A DNA stretch of 64,000 nt from Cherax quadricarinatus (taxonomy: Eukaryota > Arthropoda > Malacostraca > Decapoda > Parastacidae): NCBI RefSeq assembly GCF_038502225.1, contig NC_091307.1:20753173-20817172 (forward strand). The letters are read 5' to 3'. Numbering within the stretch: the first letter of the stretch is position 1; each line of letters opens with the position of its first letter. The notes under the pieces are model-generated. The model was not told the DNA's origin. It searched no databases and was given only the letters and a program-made list of their open reading frames with translations. Shown in pieces: positions 24,565 through 37,079 of the stretch. The translations under genes and the position numbers were made by a program.

Positions 24565-24640
24565 TAATAATTTATAACCTCACTGCTTGATGCTGATCCA
24601 GAACGCTCCGAAACATCGTCCATTGTTTATTTACATTCCT
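24565..24640 (+). mobile_element. Dispersed tail repeat with GAAAC core
   Basis: gctgatccagaac followed by gctccgaaacatcgtcc, then cagccacggtattgc, matches the same type of tail as 55690-55800. The cgaaac box with a preceding ctgat suggests a decayed hammerhead-bearing Penelope-type end. The evidence is weak because neither core is intact. Confidence 0.3.
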
Positions 24641-24894
24641 GTATTATTTGTAAATTGTCTCAGCCACGGTATTGCTAATGTTATTCGACAATGTGTGGCG
24701 AAATCCTACACAAAAGTTAATGATGGAATAAAACACCAACAGTTAAGTGGAATCCCGAAACAATAACTAATTTGTGGCTCTACCTAAAGAGGAAATGTGG
24801 GAATTTGTTTTGAGGGGAAGTGGAGGAGCTCCTAAGAGGCTTGTTGTGAGGGAGGGGAAGTAGAGGAAGATTGTGAGGGCGGGGAATGGAGATG

Positions 24895-24998
<104 letters not shown>

Positions 24999-25169
24999 AA
25001 ATAAAGAAGGGTACTTGCTGGACAAGACAATGGGTCACTCGCCCACTCCAGACTCTCATCTTACTTTCCCCTTCCCTCTCCTCTTCAGCTTATTTCACTT
25101 GAAGTTTTGCTGTTCTTCTTGTTCCCTTTATGGACTTTGCTCCGTGAGTCTCGTGTTACACCCACCCAC

Positions 25170-25188
25170 AAATATATACACACACACA

Positions 25189-25236
<48 letters not shown>

Positions 25237-25238
25237 CC
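25170..25238. repeat. (CA)n(CACG)n alternating purine-pyrimidine tract
   Basis: A short CA run passes into about twelve CGCA units. Alternating CG/CA steps of this length favour Z-DNA (established biophysics); no function is claimed. Confidence 0.95.
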
Positions 25239-25290
25239 TGACAAATATTTAACATAATCAACAGAACCAGGATATTCCTAGAAAACATCG

Positions 25291-26160
25291 AAAGTAATTT
25301 CAATTTTCAAGAAAGGAGACAAACGGGAGGCACTAAATTAGAGAGCAGAGTCCCTGACAAGCGTACCATGCTAAGTGATGGAGAGAATAATAAACTCACA
25401 AGTCGCCTTGAAGACACGGCTGTCATTACAGACTGACATTGATTCAAAGTGCAGAAAATCGTATTTAACCAACACCAGAATCATTGAACAGACGGAAGTT
25501 AGACACACTGAGCAGACTACATATTCCACTGTTGATATAGATATTTGACGGCTATACTATTAATGCAATAACTTAGAATATTATAGTTGGGTGAGTAGCA
25601 CTGCAGTATCACTACAGATAATATAACAGCTCTTTACAGGTGAGAAGTATCTGTGTAGTGATATGTAACAAGTGGGGCCCGTCAGAGTTCCATTCTTTCC
25701 TATACATCAGTGAACTGATAGAAGGAATAAAATAATAAATTCCAAGTATGCAGAAAAAAAAGAAGTTTAAGGATATAAGAACCTTCAAAAAGAGATTGAG
25801 AGGCTACAGAAAGGATTTAAAAAAAGAAAAAAGGCGGTAGCTACAATTCCTACTCAGATATAGTAAACGAGAAGGAATGTCAATACCCGTTAGGAGACGG
25901 TGTAACAGGAAAGATACGGAAGGAACTTCACAAAACGTCAGCTGGAACTCAACGCCGGTATTATCAAGTTGGTAATTACGACTTGCTAAATTATAACTTG
26001 GCATATCGCGCTCACACACACACAACTGCAGAGGTTTGCAACAAGATTAGTCCCGGAGCTAAGAGGTATGTCCAATGAAAGTAAGTTAAAGGAACTGAAC
26101 CTTATGGCACTGGAGAGAGAGAAATGGTAGAGGCTGGATCCATGCACAGTTTTAAGGGGA
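25291..26160 (+). pseudogene. Decayed CR1-like LINE reverse transcriptase
   Basis: The plus strand translates, with stops and frame changes, to KVISIFKKGDKREALN, then SLTSVPC-x-VMERIINSQV (RT motif 2 region), then KSYLTNTRIIEQTEV (the SCLTN-L box of motif 3), SFLYISELIEGIK (the LF-Y-NDL-EGIK box), and near 26036-26115 ATRLVPELRGMSNESKLKEL followed by NLMALE, the conserved C-terminal region of CR1-type LINE polymerases. No catalytic FADD box can be read. Motif order and orientation are consistent, so this is one old insertion. A complete CR1 RT region would be several hundred codons; here it is fragmented by many stops. Confidence 0.65.
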
Positions 26161-26227
26161 ACAATAGGGGGTATAATAACCCTCTGGCGGCCAGGTTCTC
26201 GAGATAAGAAAAGCCATTTGTTATACT

Positions 26228-26440
26228 CATAGGGAAGCGCTAAGCCCGAAACGTCCATACATCACCTGGATTATTATTATTATAATCAAGGGGGAAGCGC
26301 TAAACCCGGAGGATTATACAGCGCCTGGGGGGGGATGTGGAAGGCATTCAGGCTTAATTCGGGGAACTGGAGCACAGATCCAATTCCCTAAATCAAGAGC
26401 CCCTCACCAACATCAAGGAACCTTCCTTGAGGGGTACATC
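26228..26440 (+). mobile_element. Two adjacent copies of a GAAGCGCTAAACCCG-type dispersed repeat
   Basis: A partial copy (gggaagcgctaagcccg, 26231-26270) is followed across a TTA run by a longer one: ggggaagcgctaaacccg, then attatacagcgcctggg, then aattcggggaactgg and ccttccttgagggg. I recognise it as a very common decapod SINE-like repeat. Diverged pieces of the same family occur near 26790-26870, 29106-29220, 29950-30085, 31255-31310 (inverted) and 44095-44155. Confidence 0.55.
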
Positions 26441-26718
26441 ACCTGGAGAATGGGAGGTAACAGCTATGAGCCAAGGGGAGGGAGGGGGGGGTGTGGAAGA
26501 GCGATCCATCCCCTCATATCATGAGCTAATCACCGTTCTTTTCCCCTCCAGGCTTGAAGGAAGAGAACGAGTCCACCTTGAGAGATATTAGGATTCCTGT
26601 CAGGTAAGTCACGTATCACACCGTCAGGATAACTGTCTCTACGCTACCAACTCAATGCTTCGCTAACTACCGCCGTAGGCAATTAGCTTCTATTGTGTGG
26701 TAGACAACTGCTGGGGAA

Positions 26719-26721
<3 letters not shown>

Positions 26722-26767
<46 letters not shown>
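26722..26767. repeat. (GT)n microsatellite
   Basis: About 22 GT units ending in imperfect tatgtgtatg. Confidence 0.97.
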
Positions 26768-26776
<9 letters not shown>

Positions 26777-26974
26777 ACGATCATTATATTCATGGGAAAA
26801 CCTTAAACCCATTAGTCATACAACACATGGGGAGCAATCAGACCCGATCCGAGGAACTACTGAAATTTACTGTGAAGTCTACATAGAGTACTAGTTCATT
26901 ATCATTTCAACAACACAATGGCTGCATGTAGGGATAATGCACGTGTGTACTGATCAGGACCTTTATTAGGGAGA

Positions 26975-27000
26975 TGTTTCGCTACGAGTGGCTTCTTTAG
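26975..27000 (-). ncRNA. Decayed hammerhead-like core
   Basis: On the minus strand the segment reads CTAAAGA, AGCCACTCGTAGC, GAAAC. The order core-helix-GAAA fits a hammerhead layout, with CTGATGA degraded to CTAAAGA and an imperfect GCCAC/GTAGC helix. It is likely a relic of a Penelope-type tail and is not expected to be active. Confidence 0.3.
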
Positions 27001-27634
27001 TCCTTACCATCAATCCACATTACTGATAAGATCACCAATGGCGAAAAGTTTCCTTAATAAATGTCTTGATTTGTTCATACGTGTCTTTCATCTATAGCTC
27101 GTGGGTATCAACACACCAGTTCCACAACAGCTGCACGTTTCGATTTGCTTATCTGAAAAGTAGCAATCCCGGAATTGTTACATTTGGGATCCGCACTCTA
27201 AGTAGAGCGCTGCAATATCCTAAAGTCTCCCTCCTAACACAGGTGAACCTCGATGACCACTCGAAATTTCTCATATAGTTCTCAGTGGTAGTCTAACTTA
27301 CATTGATAGAAGAAATTTAAATTAATAAAATTGTCCGTATATTATTAGCGCTAGTTATCCATGATTCACAGAGTTATACATAAAATATAACATAATTCTT
27401 ACACTCGGTTACCTTACACTCAGTTATACGCAGCTACACAGGTTACGTCACGTAACTTGTGTATTTCAATATCGCTCCTAACACGTTCCAAAATGCTCGC
27501 TGAAGGAACTTCCTACCCAAATTTTTAGCTTCACTTCAGGATCTGTCTTTTTGACATCCCTCCACTCAAGTGTACGGGGGGGAGGGGATGTGCAACATTC
27601 CCTTTAAGTTCTTGTTCTCGTTTCACTTGTGTAT

Positions 27635-27667
27635 CTGCTGAAGGGGATCCCTGAAGGGATCGAAATA
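27635..27667 (+). ncRNA. Hammerhead-like motif with perfect stem II
   Basis: A ctgctgaagg block is followed by a 6-bp perfect helix, GATCCC / GGGATC, closed by a TGAA loop, and immediately by GAAATA. A stem II next to GAAA is the hammerhead arrangement. The CUGANGA box is one base off in either register, and one or more extra bases separate it from the stem, so activity is doubtful. Confidence 0.35.
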
Positions 27668-27699
27668 TACAGACCAATTAATCCTCTGAGATTCTGTCT

Positions 27700-28805
27700 C
27701 CATGTGAGTTATTGTTGAGCTTAGACAAGTGTTCATTATACTTGTGTTAACATTTATGCATGATGTGGAGAATGTCACTGTGGCTCGTCATTACACGGAA
27801 CACTATAGATATTAACGGCTGCAGCTGCCTCTATCGGGTCGATATCCGCTTCGACAGTTGGAAAAATCTTCTGCTACGAGTTTTTTGGAGATCTGTCCTG
27901 TTTTCTCGTGATTCCTAGAGATCAGTTACCTCCTAGATGTGTTTTGTTGAAAGAGCCGCTTGACATTTTCTAACCATTCACTATTATTTTAATATATATC
28001 CGAATTTATATATATATTAACTCTTGTATATATTGTACTTTAACCCCCGAGTTAGGCTCCAGACATTCGTAATTTAGGAAAGATGAAATGAATTAAGAGT
28101 GAGCGACGGTATACACAGTTTCCAAGCAAGGAAATATTGTAGATATGGACTGAGCTACATTTGGAAGAATTCCAGTCCCAAGTTTTACTGCAAGAGTTGG
28201 GTTACTGTTTCAAGATTAGAGGACAGAAGGTCGAGTCACCACCACTACTTGGGCTGAATGTCTCACATGGGTATTGCGAGACATATACTAAAGAAAATGA
28301 AGGGAAGCTCATAACATTTCTAGCTGTTTTTCACTACAGCTTTAGCAACCAGTCTTTAACTGTGCTCTACATATTTTGTACATTTAGCTTCTCACACTAG
28401 CTTCCACGATAATTTTCACTCCTAGCTTCCTCTTTCCGGCACACTAAGTAGCAAGTTAGCTGAGAATCCACTAGACTCTCAGATCTTGACAGTGACTTCG
28501 TGTCGGTGATGTGGTATCGTCTGATTAGACAACGGAGTCCCTACTAAAGTGGACTGATTAGACATCAGCGTCCCTACCAAGAATTTCTCAGTTTAACAGT
28601 TGCATCGTCATGTGGAGGAACACTAGCTGAGAATTTACTATAGTTGTCAATATATGGGTTTATTTTGAACTCAAATAGCTTAAGCTACTGTGAATAATAG
28701 TAATAATGATAATTACTTTACAAAAACTATGTAGCAGAAGTAGATGCGAGTGCATCTGGTGTATAAATTTATACATTTTATATATTTTTATGTAGGTGCG
28801 TTGGA
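27700..28805. other. Unique AT-rich sequence, no gene seen
   Basis: A 79-codon frame at 28161-28400 has no recognisable motif. No repeat structure is seen. Confidence 0.5.
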
Positions 28806-28807
28806 AC

Positions 28808-28910
<103 letters not shown>

Positions 28911-29416
28911 CTTGCTATACAGCAATACGCTAACTTATAAATCAAAGTGGATAGGCCATTAATCTTTCGTCTTCCTCCTTTTCCCCCCATACCTTATTTA
29001 CCTCATTTTCTAGTCTTCTTTTCCCACTTCATTACTGTATCCTGTGGTCGACAATCTGTGGTATCTATGGTACGGAAAAACCGCTAGACTCGTAGAAATC
29101 AAACCGAGTTTCGAGTAATTGGAGGTAATATGATCTGAAGGGAAAAAAACAGAAAGGTAGTTCTAATTCCTTATATCAAGAGCCCTTTCATTTACACGTA
29201 GGTATCTTCCTTGAAGGGAGAGTGTGGGGGAGCCACGGTTTCAACAACTGAGTGGCTTCACAACCACATTCCCAACTCTAACTTTCTGATTCACAGTTTG
29301 CCGCAGCAACATTCTGTATTTAAATTTCCAATCTCATTCACGCTTGGTGCTCATAATGGCAGGACGTGCAACTGCCAGGCTAGATCCTGCCCAGCCAGCC
29401 AGAGCTGGCTGGCGCG

Positions 29417-29418
<2 letters not shown>

Positions 29419-29492
<74 letters not shown>
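29419..29492. repeat. (CA)n microsatellite
   Basis: About 37 CA units. Confidence 0.97.
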
Positions 29493-29494
<2 letters not shown>

Positions 29495-30180
29495 ATGAAT
29501 GTTGACTATTCTAGTCGAATGCATTTCATGACTGGATAATAATAATAATCAAACTCAGTGATGAACCGGTAAGGGCCATGCAGCGCTCATTATTGGATGA
29601 GAACATGATAGTTACCGATTTTTAGCAGAAAGCTACTATTCTGGTAATTAAAATACTGGAAGCAGAGAACCCAGTGTATATTACCAGTTGTCGGCTTTTA
29701 CCTTTGTCTACCAAAACAGTGTCCTCGCAATGGTCTGCTTTAATTTACTTTTTTTTTAATTTAGTTTAAGTGGTGCTAACAAAATTAGTTACTTTCTTGT
29801 TCGTTCAGGATTATATGACTTATCAGATACGTTTTCGACACTACGTTATATTAATGGAGGAATAATTATACTCAAGTGTCGTGCTGAGGCTGTGGGTGTA
29901 TACAGCTGATATGCATGTATACATACACTAAACAAGTATACATGCTGACAGCAGGGGGGGGGGTCATAGGAAATTGTAGGTAATCAAGTTTATTCCAGGG
30001 AAAGGGAGAGTAATTTCTGTGCCTCAGGTCAAGAGTCTTATCACTAACATCGAGTCACCCGTTCCATGCTTCTTGAAGGGACACTCCACTATTTTCTTTT
30101 TTTTTGTGAAGTGCATACAATATTAAAAGTTATATTTTTCGGTGGAGGGCTGAGCTTCGCCACTATCCTTACCGGTGATA
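29493..30180. other. Unique sequence with a diverged SINE-like fragment
   Basis: No gene is seen. 29950-30085 resembles the gaagcgctaaacccg-family body (attccagggaaagg ... ttcttgaaggga), heavily diverged. Confidence 0.4.
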
Positions 30181-30345
30181 AGAAACTTCAGAAGTCGCCA
30201 AACGTCAACAAAGTTGAAGAAATTGGCAATACACCATCCATTGTCCTCCAGAATTGTGCCCCACAAGTTGCACTGCAACTCGGAGGCCACCTATTCAACT
30301 TTCTTAATGTTCTCAGTAAGTCAAACTCTGCTGGACTGCAAGCTC
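30170..30345 (+). pseudogene. Reverse transcriptase N-terminal relic of a LINE
   Basis: The plus strand reads NVNKVEEIGNTPSIVLQNCA followed by PQVALQLGGHLFNFL. This resembles the RT motif 1 region of CR1/Jockey-like polymerases, where a K-x-x-G-x-D-x-I-P box precedes P-x-I-V-L-x-N-C-A-P and an L-F box. The expected GPDG is degraded to EEIG, and downstream sequence loses similarity. The surrounding 114-codon frame (30066-30410) is therefore a remnant, not a host gene. Confidence 0.45.
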
Positions 30346-30410
30346 TTCCTTCCCCCTCACCATGTTCTATTCTCTGTTTTGATTTAAATTATAGCAAATT
30401 CAACATTTGA

Positions 30411-33400
30411 TAAAACGCTGATTAAACTGAAGGTTATTTTAATGTACAATAAACTCCACTGAAAGAAATATATCCAGTGACTAACACTTTGTGTTTAGTC
30501 CAGATGTTTGATTTCATAACGAAAATATTTACGTCAGCTGTCGAGAAATGGGGATCGTTTAATCCCTCTAGATGACGAGGGAGGAATGTCCAGTCATTGC
30601 CTCTCAGGCTCCCGAGGAAGTCTTACACGTAGTAGCTTCGCTTTCTTTACCAGACAAGAGCTACTTCGTGACAGTAAGAAAAGAAGATACCTCCACCATA
30701 ATCCCTCAGCGTCTCTCTCAGTCACCTGTAATTCTACGACCTTCTGAGTATAGTTAACTACGACCTTCAGGTTTATTTAATTCACTTCCTTCACTTACAT
30801 GAAGCTTAGCACAGATGCACAAATATTGAATCGCGAAGCCATCAGTAATGTCCATCATCTTCGAGAAAAGTTTATTCCAAGTATAAAGAATGTAATAAAC
30901 CGTCGTTAAGGACACAAACGAACTCACTTGGAGATGAAATTTAAAGTAAAAAAAAAAGTTACGTATGTATTAGTCATTTATATGTACAACGCTTCGCCCA
31001 ACATCTTGTAGCTAAAAAAGCTTCAAGTTGGGTGAAACGTTGAACAAATATAGAGCACGTTTCATTTTTACTCACTGTCGCCATCGTGCTGCTGCCACCA
31101 CCAATAAAAGATAATAAGTACACTGTAGGTTTCCACTTAATGAAGAAGGCTTCAGCTGCGGGCCGAAAGTATACCCGAGGTGCCAAAACAAACTTCTTCA
31201 TTGGAAGTCGTGTTGCACCGTGACACCCAGTCGTCGATTTTGCAGCCCCTGGCTCTTGAAGCGGGATGTCTTGATGAAGGGTTCTTGATTGAAGGAACTG
31301 GAGCTACCTTCTGCTTCCTCTAATCTACCATGATTACTCCTCACATTCCCTAGTCGTTATATGACTCCTATGTGTTCAGAGCTTCTCATGAAAGCAATAT
31401 TATAATCACGGGTCTTTGGTGCAGCTATGGACTCACCATTTCGTAGATGAAGACTCGTGAGCAAAAGCTTCGAACATGTAGAAGCTTTTCGATCCTGGGC
31501 TGAATATATAAATGTCTGCAGCTCCGCCAACATTCAGATACAAACCAGTTTACAAACCAGCACTTCTGAGACATGTTGGTATCGGCGGCACCAAGTGTGA
31601 CGCTACTATATAAAGAAACGTTTCTGTGACGCTATTTAAAGAAACGTTTCTGTGATACTACTGTTTAAAGAAACGTTTGGCCACGACTAACTTCATGAGT
31701 CTTAATATCTCCTCCGTGGGTGAATGCATATACGTCTGGACCTGCTACCCGCATGGACCAAGGATCGAATCCCAGTCCATTCTTCTGTTCATTCACATGA
31801 CGCAAACATATTTGGAGTAAACGAGGTCCCAGGACCAAAGCTTTTCCATAATAAACTATCCTTTGTGTTGCCTTACGTGTTTCATCCGAAACTTAGTATA
31901 ACGTACTAAGTTCTCACCAACAACTTAAGTTAGCCTTCGAGACGGCTTGTCCCACAGGCACTCTGTGTACTTAATAACTTACCCTGACCTCAGATATGCC
32001 TGATGTCCTCTGTACCTAACCAACAAGAGAAGAATGGAAAATTAAATATTCATAAATACTGGAGGAGACTTGGCAGCCAAAGTCTGGCAGGCGCCCACTT
32101 GGCGAACCTCGGCAAGGAAACTTCTCTTCCTCCCGTAGACTTAATCAGCGTGACGAGGATATGTTGGAAGAAAAAAAAAAGAGACAGGTTACAGAAGAAG
32201 CTTTTAATTAAGCAACGTTTCGCTCAGTGTAGAGGTTTATTTAATAAAGATCTGCTAAAGTTTTTGAGAAATAGCTTGTTCGATCCATTGATATATTTAG
32301 TATTTATCTCCAACACAGAATCACAATTGACATGGCCTCTTCACCTGTGAAAATCCACGCGACATAGTACTGAGAGAGTGACTGACTTTATCTTTGTTAA
32401 AAGGGGTTTTTGATCATTTATTTTCGGGTAAATCAGCCTTGGAATTACGAGATGGAAACCATGCATGGAAACAGAACAGCTGATAATATTACAAGGAGTG
32501 GGAAAACAACAGCTTACCTTGCTTCATAACAACAGCCGGATCTTAGAGAGAACCAATTGCGGAATTCTGTTAAAATTGTCAGAATATTGTTACAGCTTAT
32601 CTTACTAAACAAAAAAAGATCCTAAATCTCTGGAGCGTCCACACTAGCACATGAACTCGCATTGATCCGTCAAGGGGCATTAAATAGAAGTTTTCAAACT
32701 AAGAAATTCTTTTAAGTTGCAGGAGGAAGCTAGGGCGCGTGATCTTGTGTCAGTTATGATGCCGTAAATATACCAGAGATAAATTTCTGAACCTGGGAAA
32801 AATGCAGCATTTTATAGAGGAGATGAAAAATTATTGGCTATATTTTTATACGGTAAATATCTCTCTCCTTTATGTATAACCTTCCTTCTATATTTCTTTC
32901 TCCTTTTGTTGCATCTCCACCTTAAGTTTAATCCTGTTCCTCATTTTCTCTATCTTTACCTTACCTTTCCTCTCCCCACCATCTCTTCCTTTCCCCTCCC
33001 ACCATCTCCTCGTTGCCCGTCTCAAAATTCCCCTTGGTTTATGAGTCACTGAGCTCAGTGTCTCCCCTTCCTTCCCAAAGCTAACCAACTTCATGCATAT
33101 TTCAACAATTATATATTATTTCCGTGTGTCTCCTAATTTCCATCCCCTTCTCTCTTGGCCCGAGACTCGGTTCAGCTTCCTCGTATATCCTGGATTTCCT
33201 TGTATTTATTTCCAGCTTTTGTAGCATGGGATTTCCTCTCCCTTCCACGTCTATTCTTTGTGTGTCGCTTATTCCCTGTGCATAAATATATTTGTATATA
33301 TTTCCGCACGTAGGGTACACCCTCTGGTATAATTATGGAGGTCCATAGATTCGGTAGAAGAGAATAAAAGGCAGCCAAGGAAAATCTTAATGCCTTTCCA

Positions 33401-33425
33401 TGAGGCCATGTATGAAAAATCTCAT
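30411..33425. other. Mostly unique AT-rich sequence with decayed dispersed tails
   Basis: No gene is recognised. 31010-31055 (gcttcaagttgggtgaaacg), 31139-31175 (ggcttcagctgcgggccgaaa) and 32204-32250 (gcaacgtttcgctcag, inverted) carry gaaa(c) boxes like those in the other Penelope-type tails. C/T-rich DNA occupies 32880-33060 and matching purine-rich frames are artefacts. Confidence 0.4.
31604..31680. repeat. Three copies of a ~30-bp unit with AAAGAAACGTTTCTG
   Basis: Each unit contains the palindrome aaacgttt within taaagaaacgtttctgtga. Spacing between copies is roughly 27-32 bp. Confidence 0.8.
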
Positions 33426-33429
33426 TTAT

Positions 33430-33645
33430 CTACCATCACCACACTACCATCACCACCACACTACCATCACCACCACCACACTACCATCACCACCACCACA
33501 CTACCATTACCACCACCACACTACCATTACCACCACCACACTACCACCACCACCACACTACCATCACCATCACCACACTACCATCCCCACCACCACACTA
33601 CCATCCCCACCACCACGCTACCACCCCCACTATCATTACTGATGC
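33430..33645. repeat. (CAC/CAT)n array with CACACTACCATCACC units
   Basis: Repeats of about 21-25 bp built on actaccatcaccaccacc. The His/Thr-rich frames here are artefacts of composition. Confidence 0.93.
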
Positions 33646-33699
33646 TCTATCAAGAACACAGTAATTTTCACTTTCTTGACAGTTTACATTAGTGTTTTG

Positions 33700-34190
33700 A
33701 CACGTAATTTATATAAGACACGAAAGTGCTTTGACACGTAGTTCATGATAGGCACGGAAATGTTTCGACACGTAGCTTATGCTAAGCATGAAGTATTTCG
33801 ACTGACACGTAGCGAAGTGCATCTGGTGACTGCCACCCACAAAATATATACGTGGCAGAGATATGAAGTACAGCGCTAACTAGTTTTTGAAGCTGGAGTT
33901 AGAAGTTACACGTATAAGTTAGAGGTATATACACTGTGCATTGTGAATCCGTCAGTATAAACATGTACAGCAAATCCTGGAGTATAATCCTCTCAATATA
34001 AATACCACGTACTGTATATTCTGACTTTAAACACCACGTAAATCCCCTTTAATAAATACCACGTAATGTAAATTCTGATTTTAAACACCGCGTAAATCCC
34101 ATTTAATAAGCATCACGTAATGTAAATCCCGAGTTTAAATATTACGTAATCCCTTATGATAAACATCACGGAAAATAAATTCAAAGTATA
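33700..34190. repeat. Degenerate CACGTA-containing repeats
   Basis: Two related sets. 33700-33815 has three or four ~40-bp units with ttgacacgtag. 33990-34190 has ~31-bp units alternating taccacgtaatgtaaat and taaacaccacgtaaat. About eleven cacgta-like hexamers recur across 490 bp. They may be an old minisatellite. Confidence 0.6.
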
Positions 34191-34427
34191 AACATTTTTG
34201 AATTAACAGGAAGAATAAACATAAATATTACTGACAACATGATATTTTCTGACTTAATCACATTTTCATGTTTTAAATAAAATTTACATTATCGGGAAGC
34301 CGGAGTAGGGAAGAGAGGGAGGTGGGAGGGGGGAGGTGGGAGGGGGGATCAAGGAAGAAGAGAACGAAAAAAAGGGAGATGAAAAAAAAGGAGCATGAGG
34401 AGGCTAAATGAGGAAGATAAAAAGAGA

Positions 34428-34640
34428 TGAGTAGAAACGGAATGATTGAAAAGCGGATGATTAGAAAATGGATGGTTAGCAAGGGAATGGTAAGTAAGGG
34501 GATGGTTAGCAAGGGAATGGTAAGCAAGGGGATGGTTAGCAAGGAATTGGTAAGTAAGGGGATGGTTAATAAGGGGATGGTTAATAAGGGGATGGTTAAT
34601 AAGGGGATGGCTAGTAAGTAAATGGTTAAAATAAATGGAT
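34428..34640. repeat. 15-bp minisatellite (aaggggatggttagc)
   Basis: About thirteen 15-bp units, alternating gatggttagc and aatggtaagc variants, which gives a 30-bp super-period in the first half. The last units are gatggttaat. Confidence 0.9.
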
Positions 34641-35013
34641 GGTTAGAAAGCAGAATAGGAAAAAAATCTAGAAAGAGGAAAACTTAAAAAAAAAAGAAAA
34701 AAAAAAAAGAAAGAGGATGAGGTAGAGAGGCGGAAAGAAAACACTTCCGTCTCATAAAGAGGAGATTACCCTGCCTGCCTGAGTTGGCATCTCGCTCGTA
34801 AACAAGAGTTCTTACGATACCTCGGCGCGGCCATTTGCATTCCCGCTGTAATGAATGTCTGTTTCTACATTTGCGAGGGTTCTTATACCAAACTCTTGAG
34901 TGCTCACGTGTGTGTGTGTGAGAGAGAGAGAATGAGAGAGAAAGAGAGAGCTTGAGTCTACTTATTCGGGGGTTGCGGATGGTCGAGAGTTCCTGGCCTG
35001 GCCTCTTCACTCC

Positions 35014-35038
35014 TTTCGACCGCAAGTCTCTTCTTCAG
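35014..35038 (-). ncRNA. Hammerhead-like motif
   Basis: On the minus strand the segment reads CTGAAGA, AGA, GACTTGCGGTC, GAAA. CTGAAGA satisfies the CUGANGA core, GAC/GTC can pair beside GAAA, and GAAA is intact. A duplicated AGA separates core and stem, which would disturb folding. Probably a relic of a Penelope-type tail. Confidence 0.35.
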
Positions 35039-35149
35039 TCTTTTTTTTTTTTTTTTGCCCTCTCAGTTTCGGCACCAGTTATGTTGGGAACCTTTGAATC
35101 TTTTCTTTTATTGAGGATTTTGTAGAACTGCACATGCAAATTATGCTGC

Positions 35150-35320
35150 TGTGCACACGAAGATTTCACAGTTGTGAACAAGATGATTTCGCTGTTGTGC
35201 GCATGATAATTTTGCCGCCGCTGTGTGCATGATAATTTTACCGCCGCTGTGTGCACGATAATATTACCGCCGCTCTGTGCACGATAATATTACCGCCGCT
35301 GTGTGCACGATAATTTTGTA
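35150..35320. repeat. ~27-bp repeats with CCGCCGCTGTGTGCACGAT
   Basis: About five copies of gataatattaccgccgctg and variants. Upstream copies (gttgtgaacaagatgatttc, gttgtgcgcatgataatttt) are more diverged. The unit contains the palindrome gtgcac. Confidence 0.85.
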
Positions 35321-35825
35321 TCCCTACATACGAAAATTCATCAAGAGAAGCAACAGTGTAAAAGCTTGCGAAACACAAACATTTCCTTATTCAGTTGCCT
35401 AACTCTTCAGGTTGACGCTGTTGACGTCCTCTATAGATACCTTAGATACTCTCCAACCAGTGAACTAGCTGTGTGTGGCTAATGTCGGCTACCAGAAACG
35501 CCATCTGGAGAATGAGCAATGGATCACATCTGAAACTGCTAAAGCCCCACGACTGAAGAATTTCCCAATAAAATGCTCGTGTTTGGATTTGTTGTACAGC
35601 GTGTCGGTATCACTTACAATTTTTACCAATAGATCCTACATTACTGAGTGAAATCTAGCTTATGGGTCGTCCTTTTCTCGTGGATCATATCTGATGACCT
35701 CCTATTGCCCAGGGGTTGAATGACCACCCGCGGGTTGACAGCTTTCCCATAATATCAATGCACAGACGAGCTGGGTATATTCCTGTGAGGCTACTGCTGA
35801 ATAGTGTATACTGCTGGCTGCTTAA

Positions 35826-36010
35826 ACCACTGCTACTAATACTACAACTACTAAAACTGGTACTATTACTACCACTACTACAATTACAACTATTGGAACT
35901 GTCACTATTGCTAGTACAACTGCCACTGCTACTAATACTACTGCCACATGCACTTACTGCACTTGCTGCAATTACTATTACTGCTAATATTCTTAATATT
36001 AATACTACAT
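35826..36010. repeat. Degenerate (ACT/CTA/ATT)n trinucleotide region
   Basis: Interrupted actactac and tactaat triplets. The overlapping Leu-rich and Ser-rich frames on opposite strands (35716-36246 and 35685-36197) arise from this composition and from the next array. Confidence 0.7.
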
Positions 36011-36023
36011 CTACTACAACAAC

Positions 36024-36130
36024 TGGGAATGTTGGAGGGAGGGAGTGTTGGAGGGAGGGAGTGTTGGAGGGAGGGAGTGTTGGAGGGAGGGAGGGAGTGT
36101 TGGACGGAGGCAGGAAGTGTTGGAGGGAGA
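36024..36130. repeat. 16-bp minisatellite (gggagggagtgttgga)
   Basis: About six copies of the 16-bp unit, one with an extra ggga. Confidence 0.92.
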
Positions 36131-36506
36131 CCAAAGAAGGGCCAGACGATATATTTCCTCGTGCTGAAATTATATTCATGTCAGTTATGAATTTCAATCA
36201 GCCTTTTATCCCCCAGATGTCCTCGTATCATTTCTTCCATAAATGAATTGTTTCTAGGCTCTGAAATCACTATATAGGAATTACTTATTTTAAATAAAGC
36301 GGTAAAAAGATACTGAGGCTCGATACTCCGTCCTGAAAATGTGGGAGAGAGAGAGAGAGATACTATTTCATTGTAAAGTATTAAGAAAATGAAGTGGACT
36401 GATTATTCAAGATTTTTAGAATAAAATATTGATAAGAAAAATGAATTACATTAATGACCATCGAAAATTATCATGAAGTCACAAAGCAAAAAGAAGTTGC
36501 AGTGGG

Positions 36507-36510
<4 letters not shown>

Positions 36511-36594
<84 letters not shown>
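36511..36594. repeat. (TA)n microsatellite
   Basis: About 41 TA units. Confidence 0.97.
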
Positions 36595-36597
<3 letters not shown>

Positions 36598-36807
36598 CTT
36601 GCAAATTACAAATTATATATGAAGTTTAAAATAAAAATAAAATATGTTTAATTTAGCCAGCCGAGTGCTGTGTAGCAGTATGATATTTTCTGTAATTTTT
36701 ACTTTTTTTTTGTATTTTTTCTACGAGAGAAAAAACTGTAGGGAATTGCTGGAAGATTTAATGTAGTAATTTATCGTTCATATTGTTTTTGATTCATCTT
36801 TTACGCT

Positions 36808-36895
36808 AAGAGAGAGGAAGAGAGAGAGAGAGGAAGAGAGAGAGAGAGAGAGGAAGAGAAAGAGAGGGGTAGAGAGAGAAAGAGAAAAGAAAGAG
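36808..36895. repeat. Imperfect (GA)n tract
   Basis: GA repeats broken by aggaa and aaagaga interruptions. Confidence 0.9.
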
Positions 36896-37079
36896 AACCT
36901 CTATATATTACATGTAATTAAACTTTCATTAAAACAATTACTTAGTTTATGTATTAATTCTATTCTTCGTTAATGCTAATTTGGGCAGACCTTTAATCTA
37001 ATCAACTCTTATTAAAAATGGGTGGCTGGGGCTGGGACAGGTATATTCAAGGTGCTCTGTCTTCTTCGTATAACCTTTC

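Noticed and set aside
30066..30410. 114-codon frame as a host gene
   Set aside because: Its middle resembles a decayed LINE reverse transcriptase motif 1 region, so it is a retroelement relic.
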